A stretch of 64,000 bases of DNA from Polytrichum commune (Eukaryota > Streptophyta > Polytrichopsida > Polytrichales > Polytrichaceae), in the NCBI GenBank assembly GCA_950295325.1, contig OX485808.1:16822527-16886526 (forward strand), read 5' to 3'. The notes beneath the pieces are model-generated. The model worked only from the letters and a program-made list of their open reading frames with translations. It was not told the DNA's origin and did not search any database. Shown in pieces: positions 35,701 through 48,486 of this stretch; position 1 is the stretch's first letter; every line of letters starts with the position of its first letter. The position numbers were made by a program, and so were the translations under genes.

Positions 35701-38700
35701 TTCAAGTGCCACTTTTCAAAATGGTTGAATACCTTAATGCTGTTGAAGGTATGGGTTTAGATACACAGCCTGGGGTGCCCTTGGATGCGAATACATGCTT
35801 ATTATTTTGCTCATCAGTATCACATATGAGTATATTTTTATATTCTTCTTGACATAAGATAATGTACTAAATAAGTTTCAAACCCATAAGCCAAGAAAAA
35901 TTGATTGTAAGTTTTGGAGTAGGCCGGACATTTCATGGGTCTGTCTGTGTTTGGACAGGACAGGTTACTAGCAGGTGCCATAATTGCTGACCAGGTTCGG
36001 GCTTCTGTGAGAAATGAACTCAGTTACACATGCTCTGTGGTAAGTTGTATTTGTCTCTTATAATTTCTATTTATACCTATTTGTTTTGAACTTTCCCATT
36101 TCTTCTGCTGAATAACAAAGTTCTCCTTCTAACAATCCTCATGCGAATTATCACCATAAATCATGCCATGGGCACATGCATTACGGATCCACTTTCTGTA
36201 CATGAACTGAGTCCACTAAAGTAGTGTCAAGTAGAGTTTCACTGTCTGGTATAGCTTCACCCCTTCACTCTACACGGAAATGTTTTGATCTGGTGATTGC
36301 AACGGTGGGGTTCGAACAGGGAATTGCATCCAACAAACTCCTTGCAAAGATCGCATCTGCAAAAAATAAGCCAGACAGGCAAACCCTCGTGAGTCCATTT
36401 TGCACTCTGTTTCTGTTGATTGACAACATATAGCACTAGTAGTTGATAAGGGCACACTTCCAGGTGCTGGCCAAGTCGGCAAAAACCACTGAGTGACAAA
36501 AAATTTACCCCCCTCCCCCCCCTTTTCCCATTTACATGGCAGTCTGTGTCATTTTTATACCTGGAGAACGAGAATTGTTGGCTGGCACAATTGTAAGGAG
36601 AGGTTAAATTTGAGGAGGGGGAGTTGACTACCAATCTACATGGAGCTGGAAACTGACTGCCAATCCAAGTGGAAAGTAATTGATTTGCATAAACGTGTTG
36701 GTGTGAGTTTGAGGTTGTTGCAATTTGCACTAAATTTTTTATCCTAACATATTCTTATCAATCAAACCTTCCCCAAAGTTTTTGCATATTTTTGGATTTG
36801 TTTGTAAGTCTTGAGGTACAAAGTTCAATAAGCACACTCATGCAACATCCAAGAATGGATAAATGGAATGATGACCACATTCAGTTTTGCATGTTTGAGA
36901 ACAAAACAAATCTACTCCCTCATATGTTGATTCTCCCATCCTCTAACTTCTTACTTATTTTGTTGCAAATATCTCATACTAACAATGAGCATTTTATGTC
37001 ACTGGCAGATCCCACCAAGGGCGGTTCCAGGCCTGATGCAGGACCTTCCTCTCAAAAAAATTAAGCTTTTGGGTGGCAAGCTTGGAGAGGTACATTGACC
37101 CTCATTACCTTGTATTGCACCATTGCACCAACTTGTTGGTGGATTTTGTTCTCTTTTCTGCTCTATTCTAGGGTTTTACGACCAGCTCAAATGGCTCTGA
37201 TTACTTATTGAGCGTGAGTATGTGCTCTACAATTGGAAATTAAGAACCTTGAACAGGGGAAATGGTCTGACTAGTGTGTTTTAAGCCCTACAATATGTAA
37301 GGAGATTATTTGTAAGGATAAGTTTTAAGGAGAAACCTCAATCAGCAATTTCCATGTGAACCACTTTGCAATGATTCTAGTTATATCTTGCGAGTGGAAA
37401 CTACTGTTTCAAGTATGAATGAGGGCTCCGTATTGGTTGTCACCATTTACTCAATTCACATGATGTAAGACGCTGCCAAACTAGCGTGTTTTGTCAGGCT
37501 CATAGGCACATTTAAGATATCCATGGGTGCATATGTAATTTTGGGTCCTTGATTTTGTATAGAGGTCGTTGATTCTAACTACGAGATATTGACCAAGCTT
37601 GAGAGGTGTTGCTTAAAGGTCATTGCAGAGTTGTCATGAGAGATTGTTTGTGCTTGTGCATAATCTCTATATTACCATCTCTGTGAGAATGCCAGTGTGT
37701 ATGTCACTCAACATCTTCTTTATGCTCAAGGTTGGTCCCAAAAAAAATGCATAGCTGTACCTAATTATCTACAGGTGGTTCAGGACAGAAGCTTTGGGGT
37801 AGTTCTGAATTACTGTTCTAATGAGCAATTCCAGCTGTCAAAGTATGAACAGAAACTCCCTCCTCTTTTGGAAATGGGTATGTGTAAGGTAGACAGTTCT
37901 TAAATGGTTACTTATTTTCCTATCCACTATGAAATACAACTCCAATTCACAAACTCTAAATTTTGGCTGATCCGCGAATGTGGATGGAGACGCCAGGTTC
38001 AATTGCAGAGAAATTTGGAGAGCTGGCTCTGAATTCATATGAATTTACAAAGGTGACAGCCAGGGAGCCATAAATTGGTCACATAGGTTCCCCTCAATAT
38101 GTTGACTATTGGGCCTAGAATGGTTAGCAAATCTTGAGCACGTAGCTCAATCTCTTTTAAACACATGTCTTTGGGGTTCCGTTCTTCCATCCACATCTAA
38201 CCACGCACCACTCAAATTTAGGGTCCATTCAAGATAAGTAAACAAATTAGACCAATTTTCTGAGCACTTGTGGCAGTTGGCTATAGAAGTTTTGAAAAAG
38301 GAATCGTGGAAGGTGTGCAGGAGATGAAGAACAGGTGGGGATGTGCCACAGCTGGGGAGGCTCAGCATATCCCACAGCAAGCATTGGTTGCTTGCTTTGG
38401 TGACCGCCTAGGAACATATGTGTGGAAAGCTGTGCGAGGTCTCAAAGCTGAAAAAGGTCAAAAGTCCCTCTGATTTGGCACTGCCAGTTCCTAAGGCATT
38501 TTGCTGAGTTTGTTAGTCTCTGTTCTTACCTGGTACATCTCAAACATGTAGCTATGCAATGGCCATAGTTTTTACAAGGCTGAGGATGCTCTCAAGGTGC
38601 GTTCACACACAACCACCATTCCAGTGGTTGGTGATTGCACTTTACTTTGCCTCTATTTGAAGGATGAGGAGGCATAAGGTGCATTGATGATTACCGCAAT

Positions 38701-41258
38701 CACCACTACTCTACCTTGCTCAACTATGATACAAGGTGTAGTTGAGAGTAGTTGCAATGTTTGTAATTTTCTTTCTTTGGTTCTATTTTGTTCATAGTTA
38801 TTATGTGGCACCATGAGAGAACTTCAAGGTCAAAGCATGGGAGAAGAGGATATGGAGGCAATCACTCTTAGACAAACTTTATCCTAGAACCCAAAAATTG
38901 TTTGTCTTCATGCCACAGATTACACCGATGGGAGGGACGATCATTGATGTGAAATCCACTCTTCAACTACTTGTGTGTAAACAAAAGAAATTGTAGTTGT
39001 GGTCGAAAGGGGGCCCAAATCGCAACAACCACTCGAGTGGTTGTATTTAAACGCACCTTCAGGCACCACAGCTTATCACGTAGTCTAGGATGAGCAATTG
39101 AGAATTTTAACTACAGTATAGGTACCTCTTGGGTCCAAGATCAATGTTTCCCACAACAAATCAAATATACAGGTCAGGATGCACAGTCATTCCCTGGTTG
39201 TGACCTTAAATTTTGTGCTCTTGAGACTGACAAAGTGTTTGCTGTCTTTATGCAGTTCAAGTGAAGAATCTAGTGAAGTCAATGTTGGCAGCCAAGTCTT
39301 TCTCTGCCATAAATGACCTCTCCGCTGTTAGGTACAAAGTACCCATTTTGCAATTTCTCCTTATGTATGCTGAATCATTCTTTTTGAAGACTACTCTCTG
39401 TTTTAGAAATTTCCAGTATAATTGGGAGTTGGTTGTTTTGCATACAACACCTTCCATGTTCAGTAAGTTCTTGGTGCATGCTTGGATGTAGTGGGGAGGT
39501 TAGAACGAAGGACATCCTACATTGATTCATCAAGAGTCAAACTTATTTTGGCATGTCAAGAGGTGCTAGAATGAGTTTAGCCTTCAATGAAGCGAAATAG
39601 GTTGCTCTCCATTTAAATTCAATCACTACCTCCGAACATGCACCACAAGTGGAAAGAAATAATTCATATTTTATGCATAACAACCAATGAAAAATCATAG
39701 AGGACCAACTCCTGACGAAAAGTTCCCTCTTAAAGGATAATTCTATTGCATTGTCAACTTCTTGGCTTGTTTTAATCTGCTATTGTCAAAGATCCATGCT
39801 GACATATTATATTTCCAGGCAGTGGTTGGCAGTGTTGGCTCAAGAACTTGCAATACGGATGCGCCGTGACTTTGAGCAAAACCAAAGACAACCAAAGTTG
39901 TTACAGCTTTACTATCGATCCAGGTTGTTCAAGAAATCTGCCGATCACTCAAAGTCAGTGGTCATGCCTGTTGCTGCATTACAAATTCTTGTACGGCCTC
40001 CAAGCAAAGATGAGGATGACAATGCCAAAGAACATGAAGCACAGGAGGAAGAAAATTCCACATTGGTGGAGGCTGAGCCTGAGGGTGATGGTGATGTAAA
40101 TGTTATAGGTAATGGTAAAGAGTCTTCTATACAGGGAGTCCCTTCAACAAGTAGTTCTATACAGGGGTCTATCACACAGACAACAAGGGAGCTAGCCAAG
40201 GTTCTCGAGGACACAGCTTTCCGGGTTTTCGAGTCACTTGAGGGAGCATTCCCTTGTACACGCCTTGCATTAGCTGCAAGCAGCTTCCAGGACCTTCCTA
40301 GTCAGGTTTGCTTCACTGTCTTGACGTTTTCGAAAAACCCCACTCTGTAACCTTTATACGGAAAGTTTCGAGTTATAATATAGTTATCTGTAAAGTCCCT
40401 CAAAAATGGACCAAACTCCTCATTTGGTCCATCTTTGAGAGGCTTTTCTATTAAGAGCTTGTTAGGTTGTCAACAAGAGGTACAACGTGTAGTGGTCCTC
40501 TTTCTCTGACAAAGAGGCACTAAGACTTTTTAATAACTCAAGGCACACATTTAGGGGTCCTCTTATTTTCCGCAATGTCTGTTTCGGGATTACATATAGA
40601 CTGAGACTAACTTGAAGATGAAGCGACACCATAGTTCATGCTGGTGGCAACATCAGAGTCATCTTTCTTTCTGTCTTGCAACTTTAAGCTAGGTTTTTGA
40701 AACATCTGATGAATTCTTTGGCAGGGAGCCAAGTCCATACAACACTTTTTCACAAGCAGTGGAAATCAGCAAAATCCACCACATCAAGCTGACAATTCTG
40801 GTTGCCATACTGCAGCTGCTTCATCACCTCTTACTATACCTTCCTCTTCTGAGAAACCTGCTGAGAAGCCTACAGGCATACTGAAGTACTTAAACTCCAG
40901 TACAGGCTTGCATGGAAATAATGCACATTGTGCCTTAGATTCTTCTACAAGTGAATCGGAGCCAACACTCGCACCATCCGCAAATCCACTTTTAGCCATG
41001 GAGAGTGAGTCATCTTTACACACCAACAACACAGATGTAAGTGTGGATCTTGGATCAGTCAACATTGATGAGCAGCGACGCATTTTGCAAGGTATATATC
41101 AATCCAAACAAACAAAGCAGGCCCATGGTTCACCAACAAAGCCGCCAAAGAAACCACATGGAAAATCTGCCAAGCGTGGGCGGGAGGCATCAACCACCAT
41201 GCCTCACCCCAAGCAACCAAGTATTGGATCTTTTTTCCGAGCTTGTGAAAAGCCTTAA
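32760..41258 (+). CDS. POLH: Y-family DNA polymerase, eta type (translesion synthesis), 14 exons
   Basis: Replicates past UV lesions such as cyclobutane dimers when recruited to PCNA in the nucleus. Exons: 32760-32822, 33753-33890, 34702-34818, 34984-35076, 35483-35631, 35964-36039, 36320-36388, 37009-37089, 37172-37213, 37990-38052, 38378-38456, 39256-39331, 39819-40305, 40725-41258; about 688 residues. Catalytic motifs: HVDLDCFYAAVEQ (12-24) with the first metal-binding Asp, QQWEGLIAVNYPARAAGI (38-55) and RASIDEAYLD (124-133) with the second acidic pair. A helix-hairpin-helix region, GIASNKLLAKIASAKNKPD, follows (213-231), then the little-finger domain (exons 12-13). The C-terminus is acidic then Ser-rich, with a PIP-like SIQHFF (515-520) and a canonical PIP box QPSIGSFF (675-682). 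I saw no UBZ zinc finger. Exons 9 and 10 are the least certain (exon 10 needs a weak GAG acceptor). Start is the ATG at 32760; an upstream ATG meets a stop first. Confidence 0.92.
32870..33325. repeat. Tandem duplication (about 235 bp x 2) in POLH intron 1
   Basis: Both units carry ATCAACACTGA, ACACTGATCCAA or ACATTGATCCAA, CCACATCAA, GCCTA, CGAGCTATGAGTTGAATCAA (second unit; TGAGCTATGAG in the first) and TGTTGA..TTCATCA in the same order. Confidence 0.9.
33290..33660 (-). repeat. MITE-like element in POLH intron 1, relative of 38594-39059
   Basis: The reverse complement of about 38780-39060 matches: CAACTACT..AGTGGTTGTGGTTGTG, GCGGGCCCATTTTC, GTAGTTGAAGAGTGGATTT, GGTGCCACATA. Ends are eroded. 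Confidence 0.7.
35333..35432 (+). repeat. Degenerate telomere-like tandem repeat in POLH intron 4
   Basis: Four imperfect units around GGTTTAGGGGGCTAAACGAG with spacers GAGGTCAA or GAGGGCAA. They contain the plant telomere-like string TTTAGGG and the small palindrome GTTTAG..CTAAAC. Confidence 0.8.
38060..38262 (+). repeat. Dispersed family A, partial copy in POLH intron 10
   Basis: Contains TATGTTGACTATTGGGCCTA, GAATGGTTAGCAAATCTTGA, GCACGTAGCTCAATCTC, AAACACATGTCTTTGGGG and CTAACCACGCACCACTCAAA in family order. Confidence 0.8.
38594..39059 (+). mobile_element. MITE with terminal inverted repeats in POLH intron 11
   Basis: About 465 bp, bounded by GGTGCGTT(C)ACACACAACCAC at the left and the inverted GTGGTTGTATTTAAACGCACC at the right. 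The right end also contains the palindrome ACCACTCGAGTGGT. No coding frame. No clear target duplication. Confidence 0.75.
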
Positions 41259-41259
41259 T

Positions 41260-42370
41260 GCAAATTGCAAGTAGTGCTTTTGCAATGTAAAGTATGAAGT
41301 GTTGTAAATTTGATATATTTTGCATTCAACAATTTTGCCAATGATATAAAATGACATTGAATTAAAAGTCCAGGAAGCCAAAAGGCTTATGGGACGAGAA
41401 GTACATCAAGATGGTGTCAAAAGGCTAAGTCCCTGAAGTGCAGTGGCCTCAGTAAGACAGAGGCTAATATCAAGCTGATGGTCCAATTATGAGAAAGATT
41501 TTGGGAGTACCTAGTACTACATTCCAAAATTGGAAAAGAAACCTATGTCTAACGGAGTTTTAGAAGGGACACTCCAACACAAAGTGTGGTTCGTTTTCAA
41601 CTACATTGTTAGAGTAGAAGTGACACACTCTTTTATCTCTAGAGATTGGGATAGTTGACCGCTACCAGTTTCAATAACGAGTCCATGTTTTGAGGTGTAG
41701 TAAGCCACAATGATTTCAATGGTGTCCAGATTTTAGTTATGTAGTTGGTTTCTTCCTTTTGGAAACCTTAAGACGCTTTCCATTTTCAAGCTGGAAGTGC
41801 CCATTCTAGGCCCGCAGACCTTATTGATATTGGCATACATATGCGGCATATGTATATGTTGAACTTCAACCGGTTAATTTTCAAACTCAACCGGTTCATC
41901 TATAACTAGCAGCCGAAAGATGTCAACATGTGACCAGTTGGACTTGGAAACACTAGGATCTCGACCGGTTATGCCCAAAAACCTTCCTGGACACTGGTGA
42001 AACTGCAATCCTGGTGATGGATGAGTGCAGCTTTGGGGGAGCAAATATGCAACAGTACCTGCTAAGTGCTTCTTATGGCATTCAAATAAATATTTCTTGC
42101 AAAACATAACATTCTGATTCTGCAAGGCTCTCTGTGTCAGCTTCTCCGCTTGATAGAAGATTTGGCTTGCATGCAAAGACCCATTGAGCAATTATCCATT
42201 CATTGTATCTTTTGTAAGTGACTCTACTTCCATGATCTTGCATGATTTGCAAATAGCAAGACTTGCAGTTTCTTTATTCTTTTGAAATTTTCTTTCTTCA
42301 TTATTTCCCATCAAACCCTTATAAGGTATTAGGTATATTTGGATGAAATAAAGTCATCATGTGAGAAACT
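41260..42370. other. Downstream flank of POLH, no gene recognised
   Basis: The first few hundred bases probably hold the POLH 3' UTR. Beyond that lies unrecognised sequence, apart from the family-B fragment at 41860-41995. Confidence 0.5.
41860..41995. repeat. Dispersed family B, rearranged copy (two parts facing each other)
   Basis: The end part of the family (TTCAACCGGTTAATTTTCAA, CTCAACCGGTTCATC) is on the plus strand. It is followed at once by the beginning part on the minus strand (reverse complement reads GGGCATAACCGGTCGAGATC, CTAGTGTTTCCAAGTCCAAC). Confidence 0.75.
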
Positions 42371-42374
42371 ATAA

Positions 42375-42650
42375 TACCTAACGGCCAATGAGAAATCTTC
42401 TTAAATTGCCTAAAACAATTTAGTCCAATTAAGTTGTTTATTAAAGACAATCGGCACCTCTTATGGTAGGTCTAATTGTATACATAACATTTTTGTAAAG
42501 TTAGGATTTTCAAGTTTAATCCTCATCCATTCATGTGTCCAAAATGCAAAGAATATAACGTAATTGTGTACAATGATATGGTTGGGCACTAGTGACTGCC
42601 TAGACAAAAACGTCCGCCTCGGCCTTTAGGGGTTAAGGGGACTTACGATA
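42375..42650 (+). repeat. Dispersed family C, copy 2
   Basis: Ends with GTGACTGCCTAGACAAAAAC, GTCCGCCTCGG and CCTTTAGGGGTTAAG, matching copies at 8808-9085 and 50815-51080. Confidence 0.8.
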
Positions 42651-42654
42651 CACT

Positions 42655-45600
42655 TACATCTCCCCCAAAATTCATGCTACCCTAATTATTTCTACAAACA
42701 TGGGTGGATCAAGACCCATCCTATATATACATCTTGTAAGCCACACTATAATCAAAGCCCATTGAAGTTTGTACACCCATGTAAAACTACATACGCTATA
42801 TTGATTGGGCTAGGGATTCATGGTGTCTAAGGTAAAAGCAACGAGTGCTATCTTGTGAGAGGTGAGCAATGAGCGGTTAGCGATGAGCAGTAACTTGTGA
42901 GTGGTGAGGAAGGCCTATTATTTGGTAATAGGCTCACTAGTATCCTACAACCGTGGTTTTTTGGCACGAAGAATAACAATTTTAGGGTTTAATAATAAGA
43001 AGTGAGAGGACGATAAATAACATCAATGCTAGACTGTGAGTAGTGAACAACGAGAAAACAACAATTCATAGTGTGCACAAATTAAAAAATGAAACAAAAC
43101 CTATTGCAAAGGATAATCAATTTTGAAATAAGTCAATCAAACAACACAAATAAAGAGAGTGCAAAGAAGATAGAGTTTGATACAAAACATGTGTTACTCC
43201 AAGGTATAGCAAAAGTGAATGCACATTCAAGAAATTATACCAATAATGAAACCTTCTGTTATACAGTTGAACATGTGCTAACAAAAAACTACCCATCACT
43301 ATCACTTGTAGTGATGGATGTTGAACATGATTTGGCCTTAAACTCTATGAAATCCAAAATCCACCGATCATAATGTCTATCTTTTCTGTGGATTGAAGGG
43401 GAAGATTGAGCAACGAAGCCATAGTCTCACCATAAATAGGAAGGCTTCGCAAGGGTGATGGACTTGCTAAAAATCTTGGATCTTCAAAAAAAGGTTGCCA
43501 ACATCGATGCCACTGTGGTATCACATTTCTGGCACATGACAATATAGATGTCTTAATAAATATTGTTGTCCCCATGAGAATTTTAAAATTTGCACATACA
43601 ATATGCTTCAGGTCAAAATTATAAAATCAACCAAATGAAGCATTTCAACAAGATAAACAAACATAATTTACTCACAAAAACATATTGATGGCCTCATGAT
43701 TAAGAATTAGAGAATTATATGAGTCTTCAGAATTGGTCTCTTTGCCAATAGCTAAAGGGGATTGTGTTATCAAAGGCTTCGAAAGGAAATCAAAAACATC
43801 TTTGTCACCTTCCAATGCCAAGAGGTGGCACTTCAAAGTGTGACTTGCATGTATAGAGTATCCTATCAAAGAGATAATACAAAGTTATCAAGAGAATAAT
43901 TAATGAGAGTATGTTAGTTGGTACTAAAATTATTTTCAAAAAATCTTAAAACAACAACAAATTAATTTACACCGGTGGAGGCAGTGAGGTCTGCAACAAT
44001 GCATGCAGGTTTTGACAAAGTATCAATAAAAACTTGAAAGAATGATTAATGTTTTTCTAGTGGGCCCTCCAAGGTGTGGCTCCATCATCTCTCATAATTT
44101 GAGAAGTAATATTTATGAAGCTGTATAAAATATCATCATCCAAATTCATGTCGTTCTCCAAAAAAATCTTTGTCAATATCAAAGGTTGCGTTTCAATCCA
44201 AAAGTATTACCAAATGAGCAAACAAGTAAGAGTGATGTGAACTTGACTATTTGCAAAATAAATATAAAATAAGTAAAGTAACATACCAATCAAATCATAA
44301 TGTACACAAACAAAAAATATTCAAGAAACTAGAAAAAATGTGGACAAAAGAAATTGTGAGACAAATTGTTTTGTTTGCATTGCGAGAATTGACCAAATAG
44401 AGTGGGTTTGCACAGGTCCAAGGTTCATGACCAACCTTTAAATTGTAAATAAAAAATTAAGAAGACAATTTTTTTTGTCCACTTTAGATGTTCAATGTAA
44501 AATATCAACAAAGTACCATCATCATGAAGATATTGCATACAAATCAAAATGAAACAAGAAAACAATTATCAGACTTTGCAATTCCAAAAGGTGTTGAAGA
44601 AGGAGGGTTTGACATTCCAGGCTTATGAAGCCCCTCTGGAGTATCTACCATAATCAAATTAAATGTTGGCGTTGCATTTTGAATAACTTAAAAGTAGAAT
44701 GTGTAGTTTGCACTAACCTAGATTACATAAATACAACCCATATAAGTATATGATATTATTGAGCAACAAAGTGAAGAAATAAAGTTCCATTAATTATTTT
44801 AATATATAGTTTGAGTTAATTGTAGGGCAATCTCAAATATAATTCACATTTATACCAATGAAACTCATCCCAATGTTTGCAAATTTCAGGAGAACATAGA
44901 ATTGGACATTCTTAAAACTTAAAAATAAAAGTGGAAACTTGTCCAAAGCATTGAGAGGAAGTAACACATTCTTAAAGTATCTATCGAAAGAAAAAATTAA
45001 AATCAAAGTCAAAAGTGTTGTAAAAAATGAAATAAAAAACATGAGTTCTAAACATCAAACATACAAAACAAAATGAGTACACGTAATCAACCCGCTTCAT
45101 AGCTTTACGTCCACCCATTTGCTTATCAAAGTTTTTTTTTTTCATAAAGTTATCATGCAACATAAACATTTTGGAAAACGCCATTTCCTAGCAAGTCAGA
45201 CTCAATCGAATGTGCTTTAATATTTGAAATCGTCTACAAAATTTTAATTTACAAATATTGGAAAAAAATATCAATGACAACAATAACATGCACTTTATAA
45301 TTATGTTTTATTTTATCACTCGCACAAATTGACACCACTATGCAAAGAAAATTATTTTATAATATTATAAATATTTGATTTTTTAAGCATGTAATTTGCC
45401 ATTGATTGGGTATTGGCAACATTACCAATATCCTATAACTTTTTTCATAGATATTGGAGTCGGATTGTTATAACACTTTAATATTTATTTCCAATGTTTA
45501 ACTCTCAAAAGAGTACTATTGGCACCATCACCATTACCCTTAGACTATACATTGACATCAAACGTGAAATTTTATGATGTTTTTACACTCCTACTTGATC

Positions 45601-46330
45601 TAATGGATTTCTTTATCATGGTGTTGGTAGCACCACCAATGTCTTCATACATACTCATATAGAACATTAAGCGCTCAAAAGAATGAATATATGTATTAAC
45701 GGTTTGAACTTCCATCACTTAGTGACATCTTTTCTTGTTTACTATCATCTATGTTACTTGGCTCATCTCCTCCTCGGGGGGAGTAGTCATTGGTTGGAGT
45801 AGCAATATACGTGCGAACAAATGATAGGGTATTTTAAAAACATGGGAGCAAAAAATTATAATTGGGCTTAAGAGTAATATAGGGTATCAAAAATGGCACT
45901 GGACATCTTTAAAGTACTATAGGGTATGGAATAATAGGTAATTTGAAATTATAAGTAATGCAAGCCATTTTTCTATTGGCCCAAAGTAGAAATTTACATA
46001 ATGATAGCATGTGAAAAAAAAAAGAGAATTGAAAGTAATACCCCCCTATAAAATAGTAGTTGTTCGCACCTATATCCTTAACTTTTTAACACATTGCCCC
46101 CCCCCCCCCCCGAGGGTGTGGATCTTGTTAAGTATATGCATGTGAGAGGAGACATGGAGAATTAATGGATAATATTTTAACACATCGTATATATGAAAGA
46201 TTGGACCACCATGGCGTGCCATGTGTACATTAACAAATATTGTAAGGTACTGACAATTGTATGTTGTGACATGTAAATTGAAGATGACGCAACTTAGACT
46301 CTCTTCTAGGAAAACTTGAATTTGGTCATG
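42655..46330. other. Gene-free, strongly AT-rich region
   Basis: No recognisable exon or domain on either strand. Open frames are short and low in complexity. A run of 15 C sits at 46097-46111. Confidence 0.5.
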
Positions 46331-48075
46331 ATAAAGGATGGAGTGTTGAATGTGAACTTCAAGGGATCTGCTCACGTAAATTAGAATGCGGTCAAGAAGA
46401 TGTATGTTGAAGATGATCCAAGTATGCCAATGGTGGGTCGTGAGCACATTTGTTTGTTCTATTGGTCGCAGAGCTTGGATAAGGTGACACAAAAGTATAT
46501 AGAGGCATCTTTGCAATTTCAGCACAAGCAGCTATGCAATGATTACAAGGTTACAAACAATGGACAAAGCCAAAACTAAATTTCATATCATTTGTTCATG
46601 ATGGTTGTCATCCGGAGGTGCCATAGAAAAAAGCTTTCTCGGCCTCTATGAGTGGTTGGAATTTTGGTACTTTTGTTATAGACAATGGGGTGGTTATGTA
46701 ATTCTTGTAAATGCAATGTTCTTCAATTTTGAGTATCCATAACACGCGCACACACACACACACACACACAATCTACTATAATTTATGGAATATTTTTAGG
46801 ATATGATTATGGACGAACGTGCAGAAATGTCAACTTGTAACCTTACAGAGATTGCGCATAACAAATGCCTCTAGCAGTGTGGAAATAAGATGATTTGTCT
46901 ATACGAAGCAATAGTGGATAATTTACTCCATGCATGAATGCATATTACAAATTATAGGTTGTGGTTGAGAGGTGGTTCTTCTGGTTAAGTTCATGTTTCC
47001 ACGTCCTTGAAATTAAAGGTTGGTGCCAGGTGTGGAGATCCAAAGCTACTAGTAGAAGCCATGAAGTCCTATTCGGGGGAAGAAAATCCCAATACTAGGG
47101 ATTATGTTTTGGAGGGGTTTGAGCAATTTGGATCTACCAAACAGAAGCTTTATCTACCACCAAATGCGAATTGCCATTCACATCGACCCGATAAAGTGAA
47201 CTACTCAATTCCTCGCCCTAGCACTAGGGCTTAAAATACATGTATAAAGGAGTCTTTGAATTTTGTAGAACATGATGTGGCACATCCACATCAGTGTTAA
47301 AGACTAATTGTCCTTCTTTACATTGGCACATTGTAAGATTACCACCCAACTCTACCAAAAGATATCAAGCAATACAAGCCAATACATGGGCTGTATGTAA
47401 TTGCAAAGTTGGAATTAACGAACACGGCACCCATGCTCCCATGTATAAGGGATTGAAAATAGAAGTACCGCTTCACTAACAATGTGGAGTACAAGTTTTG
47501 GTTTTGCCCTGAGGACATCAAGCATTGATCCAATTACAGTAGAGGGAAGTTCTCTATCCTCGGCGTAGGCTTTTCACAATTGTGACACTCCCAATTCCTT
47601 GAACAAATTTTCATGAGCCACTAAATCCAGACACCCATCCAACTTCCAGGTTTGGAAAAACAGGGCGCAACACTCTAGTAGCACCAATGGCATATCACAA
47701 AAACAAATGGGAGAGCGCTAGACTCATAAACGGTTACTATGTGGTTAGAATAATTGTCATTCTGAATCTAAGATTTGAAGTATTAATAAACATCATCTCC
47801 AAAGAGGACATCACATACCGTATCACAATTGGCGACACATTGCATTGCACATGCCCTAACTTTACGAGAATGTCATCTCAATCTTTGGAAAAGAAAGAGT
47901 AATGGGTATATTGCAAACATCTTTATTATGTATTTGAATTTTTTTTGCAAGTGGATTATGATAGTGACAAGTTCATTCACTCCAACATGCTTCTACAACG
48001 ACGTCATGCGACTACTTGAACTTGCAGGTATTGTAAAGTTCAACGACATGTTTAAGAATTACAGTAAGTGACATG
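46320..48075 (+). pseudogene. Broken SWIM zinc-finger (MULE-type) transposase-like gene, copy 1
   Basis: Coding remnants in order on the plus strand, separated by stops and frameshifts: AVKKMYVEDDPSMPMVGREH (about 46390-46450); then, after a frameshift, SSGGAIEKSFLGLYEWLEFW (about 46607-46665) with FCYRQWGGYV. A (CA)n repeat interrupts at 46747-46770. LKLKVGARCGDPKLLVEAMK follows (from 47012), with HRPDKVNYSIPRPSTRA (to 47231). Last is a SWIM-like finger CTCPNF...(stop)...WVYCKHLYYVF (about 47847-47930), pattern C-x-C-x(n)-C-x-H, then VDYDSDKFIH. SWIM fingers are typical of Mutator-like transposases, so this is probably a dead MULE or domesticated relative. A related copy lies at 61480-62760. 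Exact limits are uncertain. Confidence 0.6.
46747..46770. repeat. (CA)n dinucleotide microsatellite
   Basis: About twelve CA units inside the broken transposase-like gene. Confidence 0.9.
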
Positions 48076-48486
48076 TATTGGTGTGAATTGTTTTAATAAA
48101 AATCAGCAATGGATTGATAGTTTTTAAAAGTATCCATGGTAATAGGCTCCCTTCATTCTTGTTCAATCAAAATGTAAGTAGTTTAAAATTGAAAATTTGT
48201 AAAAATGAAGTACTAATTTTAGAATATGTACCCTAAAACCTTGCCCATTTACTAAATTTGGCATCATTGCTCACATGTTACCGCTCACCACTCACCACTC
48301 ATCGCTCATGTCTTAGCTTCCCTCGTTAGCATCCTCATACAATTGATTTAGTCTTATTGTAATTTGTAATGTGTATAATTAGACTTCATCACTAGCCATG
48401 GTGTTGTCTATGATCTAAACATAGGCTTGAAGTTGGTATGGACTTCAATTACTTCTAGAATGGGACACCACACACTTTGACTCAAG

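Noticed and set aside
36257-36730. 157-codon minus-strand frame
   Set aside because: Overlaps POLH exon 7 in antisense and the following intron; no domain motif.
38431-38472. Alternative POLH exon 11 donor at 38438/38439
   Set aside because: Using it drops the GLKAEK linker expected between the thumb and little-finger domains; the donor at 38456/38457 keeps it and the frame.
39945-40214. Minus-strand Ser-rich frame
   Set aside because: Antisense of POLH exon 13.
46070-46525. 151-codon open frame on the minus strand
   Set aside because: It is antisense to the broken SWIM transposase-like gene, has no family motif and ends in a poly-Gly string from a C homopolymer. It is a shadow frame.
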